DNA from: Flavobacterium johnsoniae
Lineage (GTDB): Bacteria > Bacteroidota > Bacteroidia > Flavobacteriales > Flavobacteriaceae
Direction: 5' to 3'
Assembly (NCBI RefSeq): GCF_001879205.1
Contig: NZ_MLFK01000007.1
Span: forward strand, 434,001 to 498,000
Length of the DNA: 64,000 nt
The translations under genes were made by a program, and so were the position numbers. The notes beneath the pieces were generated by a model. That model saw nothing but the letters and a program-made list of their open reading frames with translations, searched no databases and was not told where the DNA came from. This document shows, piece by piece, positions 59,492 through 64,000 of this stretch (the stretch's first letter is position 1; every line of letters begins with the position of its first letter).

Positions 59492-60511
59492 ATGGAGATA
59501 AATTTAATTAGCGATACCATTACCAAGCCTACCTATGAGATGCTTCAGTATATGTTTAACGCTCAAGTTGGCGACGACGTATACAAACAAGATCCTACGG
59601 TTATCGAATTAGAGACAAGAGTAGCCGAATTTTTTGGTATGGAAGCTGGACTTTTTTTTCCGTCAGGAACTATGGCAAATCAAACTGCGATTAAACTGCA
59701 CACACAGCCGGGTGAACAGTTAATAGCTGATAAATATGCGCATGTATATCATTATGAAGGAGGAGGTGTTTCTTTTAACAGCGGTGTTTCCTGCTGTTTA
59801 TTAGACGGGCATCGTGGTATGATAAATGCTGCTCAGGTTGCGGCCGCAATAAATGATCCGGAGTTTTATCATAGTCCGTTAACGAGTTTGGTTTGTGTAG
59901 AAAATACCACCAATAAAGGCGGTGGTGCTTGTTATGAATTAGAAGATTTAAGAGAGATAAAAAAAGTCTGCGATGCTAACAATTTGAAGTTTCATTTAGA
60001 TGGAGCCCGAATTTGGAATGCATTAGTAGCAAAAAGACAAAATCCGAAGGAATTTGGGGCGATTTTCGATACTATTTCAGTTTGTTTGTCTAAAGGATTG
60101 GGTGCGCCAATTGGTTCAGTTTTACTTGGAAGTAAAGCTGATATTCATAGAGCGTTGAGAATCAGGAAGATATTGGGCGGGGGAATGCGTCAGGTGGGTT
60201 ATTTGGCCGCCGCCGGATTGTACGCTTTGGCAAATAATATTGAACGTCTTGCAGAAGATCATCGCAGAGCTAAAGAAATAGGGGTAATTTTAAGCACTAA
60301 ATCATGGATTGCTTCTGTAGAACCGGTAGAAACTAATATTTTAATCTTTTCATTGGCAGAAGGTTACAGCGACCAGCTTTTGATAGAAAAATTAAAACAA
60401 AAAAATATTTTAATAAGTTCCCTTGGGCATAACAAACTTCGAATTGTAACACATTTAGATTATAAAGAAGTGATGCATACCTATGTAGTTGAAATGCTTT
60501 CGAAGATTTAA
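59492..60511 (+). CDS. ltaE: low-specificity threonine aldolase
   Basis: 339 residues, GntG-type threonine aldolase. The PLP lysine is in CLSKGLGAPIGS, with SDTITKPT at the N-terminus, FPSGTMANQTA at the cofactor phosphate site, and KFHLDGARIWNA with the Asp. It cleaves threonine (and allo-threonine) to glycine and acetaldehyde. The gene has a clean promoter and is followed by the largest intergenic repeat in the window. Confidence 0.9.
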   Translation: MEINLISDTITKPTYEMLQYMFNAQVGDDVYKQDPTVIELETRVAEFFGMEAGLFFPSGTMANQTAIKLHTQPGEQLIADKYAHVYHYEGGGVSFNSGVSCCLLDGHRGMINAAQVAAAINDPEFYHSPLTSLVCVENTTNKGGGACYELEDLREIKKVCDANNLKFHLDGARIWNALVAKRQNPKEFGAIFDTISVCLSKGLGAPIGSVLLGSKADIHRALRIRKILGGGMRQVGYLAAAGLYALANNIERLAEDHRRAKEIGVILSTKSWIASVEPVETNILIFSLAEGYSDQLLIEKLKQKNILISSLGHNKLRIVTHLDYKEVMHTYVVEMLSKI

Positions 60512-60517
60512 GAAAAG

Positions 60518-60684
60518 TTACTAAGGCTCTAAGGTGCTGAGTTACTGAGGTTCTAAGTTGCTAAGATTTTAAGGTTTTTGCTTCGCTTATAAAAAAAAGA
60601 CGCACAAAAGTGCGTCTTTTTTTTATTTTAGAACTTTTGTTATTACAGACCTCAGCACCTCAGCACCTTAGAGCCTTAGTATCT
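60518..60684. repeat. Nested intergenic inverted repeat (CTAAGGCTCTAAGG words plus GACGCAC core)
   Basis: The outer arms share an exact 22-base inverted match (left 60519-60540 region, right about 60655-60680) made of ACTAAGG, CTCTAAGG and TGCTGAG words. Nested inside is a 15-base perfect stem (60591-60605 and 60610-60624) with GACGCAC, AAAA loop, GTGCGTC. It spans the whole space between two convergent genes and could serve both as terminator. Confidence 0.85.
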
Positions 60685-61004
60685 TATTTAAACAAATTAT
60701 CCATTCCAGGAATCATCGGCATATCCATTTTGGCTACGGCGTCAAGTTCTCTTTCATTAATACTTGTAGCTTTTTCGATAGCTTTGTTAAGAGTTACAAC
60801 TAAATAGTCTTCTAGTTGTTCTTTGTCTTCTAAAAGAGAATCATCAATAGAGACTGATTTTATTTTTCTATTTGCAGTAACCGTAATTTTTAATAATCCA
60901 TCAGCGCTTTGTTCGTCAATCAAAACTGTATCAAGGCGTTTCTTTGTATCTTCAATTTTTTGCTGGGTTTCTTTAAGTTTACCCATCATTCCCATTAAAT
61001 CCAT
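60684..61004 (-). CDS. YbaB/EbfC nucleoid-associated protein
   Basis: 106 residues. The N-terminal helix [20 protein letters not shown] and the central beta sheet ([20 protein letters not shown]) are those of the YbaB family, ending with a Met/Pro-rich tail [12 protein letters not shown]. It binds DNA as a dimer and is often near recombination genes; here it has no recR/dnaX neighbour. Confidence 0.88.
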   Translation of the reverse strand: MDLMGMMGKLKETQQKIEDTKKRLDTVLIDEQSADGLLKITVTANRKIKSVSIDDSLLEDKEQLEDYLVVTLNKAIEKATSINERELDAVAKMDMPMIPGMDNLFK

Positions 61005-61108
61005 TTTTTGTTGATTTTTAAATTATTTCATACAAAATTAGTATATTGCTGTATGATAACAATAGAATATTTTATGAAAAAATTAATTTCGTTCTATTGT
61101 GATTGTAG

Positions 61109-61116
61109 TATTTTTG
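61109..61116 (+). promoter_or_regulatory. -7 promoter box TATTTTTG of the S9 peptidase
   Basis: TAnnTTTG match 37 bases before the ATG at 61154. Confidence 0.5.
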
Positions 61117-61153
61117 CGTCTCCGAATTAAAAACCTAATGCTTAATTAAATCA

Positions 61154-63214
61154 ATGCAGAACGATATACTGGCTCCAAAGGCCAAAGAAATTCCAAAATC
61201 ATTAAAGAAACACAAAGAAACCAGAATCGATAATTATTTTTGGCTGAATGACAGAGAAAATCCAGAAGTTATCGATTATCTAAATAAAGAAAACGAATAC
61301 TACCAAAAAATGACAGCCCATACTAAGGATTTGCAAGAATCTTTATATGAGGAAATGAAAGGAAGAATTAAGGAAGACGACTCGTCTGTACCTTATTTTT
61401 ATAATGGTTATTTCTATATTACACGTTTTGAAACCGGTCAGGATTATCCCATTTTCGCCAGAAAAAAAGGAAGCCTTTCTGCAGATGAAGAAATTCTGTT
61501 TAATTGCAATGAATTAGCAAAAGGCCATGCTTACTTTAAATTAGGAGGTTTAAGTATTAGTCCGGATAATAAATTTGCCAGTTTTGGAACTGATCTTGTT
61601 GGAAGAAGAATTTACACGATTCAGATTAAAAATCTGGAAACTGGAGAAATTCTTGCTGATAAAATAGAAAATGCAACCGGCGGATCTGTTTGGGCAAACG
61701 ACAATAATACTATTTTTTATACAAAACAGGACGAAGTTACTTTAAGAGCTGATAAAATTTTCAGACATAAATTAAATACCGATTCAAAAGACGATGTATT
61801 GGTTTACAATGAAGTTGATGATACTTTTAATGTTTCGGTAAGTAAAGAAAAATCAAGAAAGTATATCGTTATTAGTTCAGGGAGCACTTTAACGACAGAA
61901 TATAGAATTTTAAATTCAGACAATCCGGACGGAGAATTTGAGGTTTTTCAGCCTCGTGTGCGTGGTTTAGAATATAGTATTTCGCATTACGAAGATTCGT
62001 TTTATATCTTGACAAATAAAGACAAAGCGACCAATTTTAAATTGATGAAAACCCCGGAGAATAAAACCGGAAAAAAAAATTGGGTTGATTTAATTCCGCA
62101 TAGAGAAGATGTCCTGTTGGAAGATATTGAGATTTTCAAGAACTATTTAGTGGTAGAAGAACGCTCAAATGGGTTGAATCATATCAGAATCATGCCTTGG
62201 AATGGAGAACCGGATTATTATCTGCCATTTGGAAGCGAAACGTATAATGCGTACACTACAACCAATATTGATTTTGATACAGATATTTTGCGTTACAGTT
62301 ATCAATCGCTTGCAACGCCATCATCAGTCATTGATTTTAATATGAAAACTAAAACCAAAGAAATTTTAAAAGAGCAACAGGTTTTAGGTGGAAAATTTGA
62401 TAAAGAAAACTATATAGAAGAACGTGTTTGGGCAACGGCCAGAGATGGAGTAAAGGTACCAATTTCGATGATTTATAAGAAAGGACTTCAGAAAAATGGT
62501 AAAAATCCGCTGCTTCTTTATGCTTATGGTTCATATGGAATTACGATGGATACTTATTTTTCGTCAACCCGACTTTCGTTGTTAGACCGCGGTTTTGTTT
62601 ATGCGATCGCTCACATTAGAGGAGGAGAGGATTTGGGAAGACAATGGTATGAAGACGGAAAACTGTTAAAAAAGAAAAATACCTTTACAGATTTCATCGA
62701 TTGCTCTAAATTTGTAATAGACGAGAAATATACTTCGCCTGAACATCTTTATGCTGAAGGTGGATCTGCAGGAGGACTTTTAATGGGTGTTATTGTAAAT
62801 GAAGCACCAGAATTATATAACGGCGTAATTGCTCAGGTGCCTTTTGTAGATGTTATTACAACAATGCTGGATGACAGTATTCCGCTTACAACTGGAGAAT
62901 ATGACGAATGGGGAAACCCAAATAATAAAAAATATTACGATTATATGTTGTCGTATTCACCTTATGACAATGTAAAAGCGCAAAAATATCCTAATATGTA
63001 CGTTTCTACAGGATTACATGATTCTCAGGTACAATATTGGGAGCCAGCCAAGTGGGTTGCCAAGTTAAGGGACTTAAAAACAAATAATAATGTTTTGTTT
63101 TTAGATACCAACATGGATGCCGGACATGGCGGGGCTTCGGGACGTTTTGAGGCTTTAAAAGACTTAGCAAAAGAATTTAGTTTTTTATTAGATTTAGAAA
63201 AAATTAAAAGCTAA
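61154..63214 (+). CDS. S9-family oligopeptidase (oligopeptidase B-like)
   Basis: 686 residues. The N-terminal beta-propeller region (about 60-410) is followed by the alpha/beta-hydrolase domain with nucleophile Ser in EGGSAGGLLMG, acid residue stretch STGLHDSQVQYW and catalytic His in DAGHGGASGR. PLLLYAYGSYG is also typical. No signal peptide, so it is probably a cytosolic oligopeptidase cleaving after basic residues or proline. Confidence 0.9.
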   Translation: MQNDILAPKAKEIPKSLKKHKETRIDNYFWLNDRENPEVIDYLNKENEYYQKMTAHTKDLQESLYEEMKGRIKEDDSSVPYFYNGYFYITRFETGQDYPIFARKKGSLSADEEILFNCNELAKGHAYFKLGGLSISPDNKFASFGTDLVGRRIYTIQIKNLETGEILADKIENATGGSVWANDNNTIFYTKQDEVTLRADKIFRHKLNTDSKDDVLVYNEVDDTFNVSVSKEKSRKYIVISSGSTLTTEYRILNSDNPDGEFEVFQPRVRGLEYSISHYEDSFYILTNKDKATNFKLMKTPENKTGKKNWVDLIPHREDVLLEDIEIFKNYLVVEERSNGLNHIRIMPWNGEPDYYLPFGSETYNAYTTTNIDFDTDILRYSYQSLATPSSVIDFNMKTKTKEILKEQQVLGGKFDKENYIEERVWATARDGVKVPISMIYKKGLQKNGKNPLLLYAYGSYGITMDTYFSSTRLSLLDRGFVYAIAHIRGGEDLGRQWYEDGKLLKKKNTFTDFIDCSKFVIDEKYTSPEHLYAEGGSAGGLLMGVIVNEAPELYNGVIAQVPFVDVITTMLDDSIPLTTGEYDEWGNPNNKKYYDYMLSYSPYDNVKAQKYPNMYVSTGLHDSQVQYWEPAKWVAKLRDLKTNNNVLFLDTNMDAGHGGASGRFEALKDLAKEFSFLLDLEKIKS

Positions 63215-63229
63215 TTAGAAATTTTTTGT

Positions 63230-63237
63230 TAAATTTG
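63230..63237 (+). promoter_or_regulatory. -7 promoter box TAAATTTG of the second cysteine synthase
   Basis: TAnnTTTG match 47 bases before ATG 63285 and 23 before an in-frame ATG at 63261. Confidence 0.5.
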
Positions 63238-63284
63238 CAACCTATCAAGGTTATTTAAAAATGCCTTTGATTAACTATTTTTTT

Positions 63285-64000
63285 ATGAAAGAAGAAATAA
63301 ACGCTTATAATAATGTTTTAGAGTTAATAGGTAACACTCCACTTATTAGGCTAAATAAAATCACCGAAGAGTTAGAAGGAAATTTCTACGCAAAGGTAGA
63401 AGCTTTTAATCCAGGTCATTCCTCAAAAGATAGAATAGCGTTATATATTATTGAAGAAGCCGAAAGAAAGGGAATATTATCACCAGGCGATACCATTATA
63501 GAGACTACATCGGGTAACACAGGTTTCAGTTTAGCGATGGTAAGTATTATAAAGGGTTATAATTGTATTTTGGCCGTAAGCTCAAAATCATCCAAAGATA
63601 AAATTGACATGCTGAGAAGTCTAGGCGCAAAAGTTTATGTCTGTCCGGCTCACGTTTCTGCAGATGATGAAAGATCGTATTACAATGTAGCAAAACGATT
63701 ACACGAGGAAACAAAAGGCTCAGTTTACATTAATCAGTATTTCAACCAGCTAAATATTGATGCCCATTACAACACCACAGGTCCCGAAATCTGGGAACAA
63801 ACAAAAGGAAAAATTACACATCTTGTTGCTTGCAGCGGAACCGGAGGAACAATTTCCGGAACAGCAAAATTCTTAAAAGAGCAAAACCCTAATATTAGAA
63901 TTCTTGGTGTCGATGCTTTTGGATCAGTATTGAAGAAATATCACGAAACTAGAGAGTTTGACAACAAAGAAATTTATCCATATCGTATCGAAGGATTAGG
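63285..64000 (+). CDS. PLP-dependent cysteine synthase family protein (C-terminus cut by window edge)
   Basis: The first 238 codons are in the window. [20 protein letters not shown] opens as in CysK/CysM-like enzymes. The PLP lysine is in [11 protein letters not shown], with [12 protein letters not shown] and [12 protein letters not shown] at the cofactor and phosphate sites. The S-S-K-D version of the PLP motif and the sequence differ from the cysM gene at 9325, so this is a paralogue, possibly cystathionine beta-synthase-like. An earlier in-frame ATG exists at 63261. Confidence 0.85.
   Translation, partial: MKEEINAYNNVLELIGNTPLIRLNKITEELEGNFYAKVEAFNPGHSSKDRIALYIIEEAERKGILSPGDTIIETTSGNTGFSLAMVSIIKGYNCILAVSSKSSKDKIDMLRSLGAKVYVCPAHVSADDERSYYNVAKRLHEETKGSVYINQYFNQLNIDAHYNTTGPEIWEQTKGKITHLVACSGTGGTISGTAKFLKEQNPNIRILGVDAFGSVLKKYHETREFDNKEIYPYRIEGL

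Overview
This AT-rich, compactly coded window comes from a chromosome of the Bacteroidota, most likely Flavobacterium or a close relative. That placement is inferred from four things: Bacteroidota-type promoters (TAnnTTTG -7 boxes), families typical of flavobacteria (DUF6452, DUF6048, DUF5606, a fused CcoN-CcoO oxidase subunit, an LpxD/Kdo-kinase-like envelope gene set), lipoproteins with acidic residues straight after the lipobox cysteine, and word-like intergenic repeats. I see no rRNA or tRNA gene, CRISPR array, transposase or prophage.

Layout. 1-7.9 kb: a truncated ZIP metal transporter, methyltransferases, an amino-acid racemase, an envelope protein pair (DUF6452/DUF6048) behind rlmD, and an orphan histidine kinase. 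8-16 kb: aldo/keto reductase, the cysE-cysM cysteine operon, small membrane proteins, an Smr-domain protein, a surface-type lipoprotein, a cysteine desulfurase and tsaC. 16.2-29.1 kb: a surface-glycan locus. It opens with a DegT aminotransferase divergent from a tightly packed operon (ACP, ketosynthase III, Rieske oxygenase, short-chain reductase, second ketosynthase III, NeuD/PglD-type acyltransferase, glycosyltransferase). Five more glycosyltransferase-type genes and a Kdo-kinase-like gene follow on alternating strands. 29-38 kb: dapD, a PAS protein, ruvX, mqo, an isochorismatase-fold hydrolase, a FUSC membrane protein, then def-DUF5606-mazG.

38.2-49.3 kb is a microaerobic respiration island: a Crp/Fnr regulator, the copper ATPase ccoI, ccoS, fused ccoNO, ccoQ, ccoP, ccoG, ccoH, a SafE-type membrane protein and hemN. 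Four copies of a 14-bp dyad with core TGA-N6-TCA lie in the window. They precede ccoI, ccoS, hemN and, about 9 kb away, the PAS gene. In each case the centre is 33-34 bp upstream of a TAnnTTTG -7 box, near -41 from the likely transcription start, so this looks like an Fnr-type regulon readable from sequence alone. It also shortens the hemN start.

49.3-64 kb: small unknown proteins, DoxX, an acyl-CoA carboxylase beta subunit, a TetR gene with two matching operators controlling itself and a small membrane-protein operon, lpxD, msrB, prfB with the classical +1 frameshift, an AraC regulator broken by one missing base next to an intact reductase, threonine aldolase, a YbaB protein, an S9 oligopeptidase and a truncated second cysteine synthase.

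The best candidates for something undescribed are the acyl-modification cassette at 17.5-22.3 kb, the fixed-geometry Fnr regulon with its stand-alone Aer-type PAS protein, and the AraC-reductase pair flanked by two related copies of a promoter-like region.
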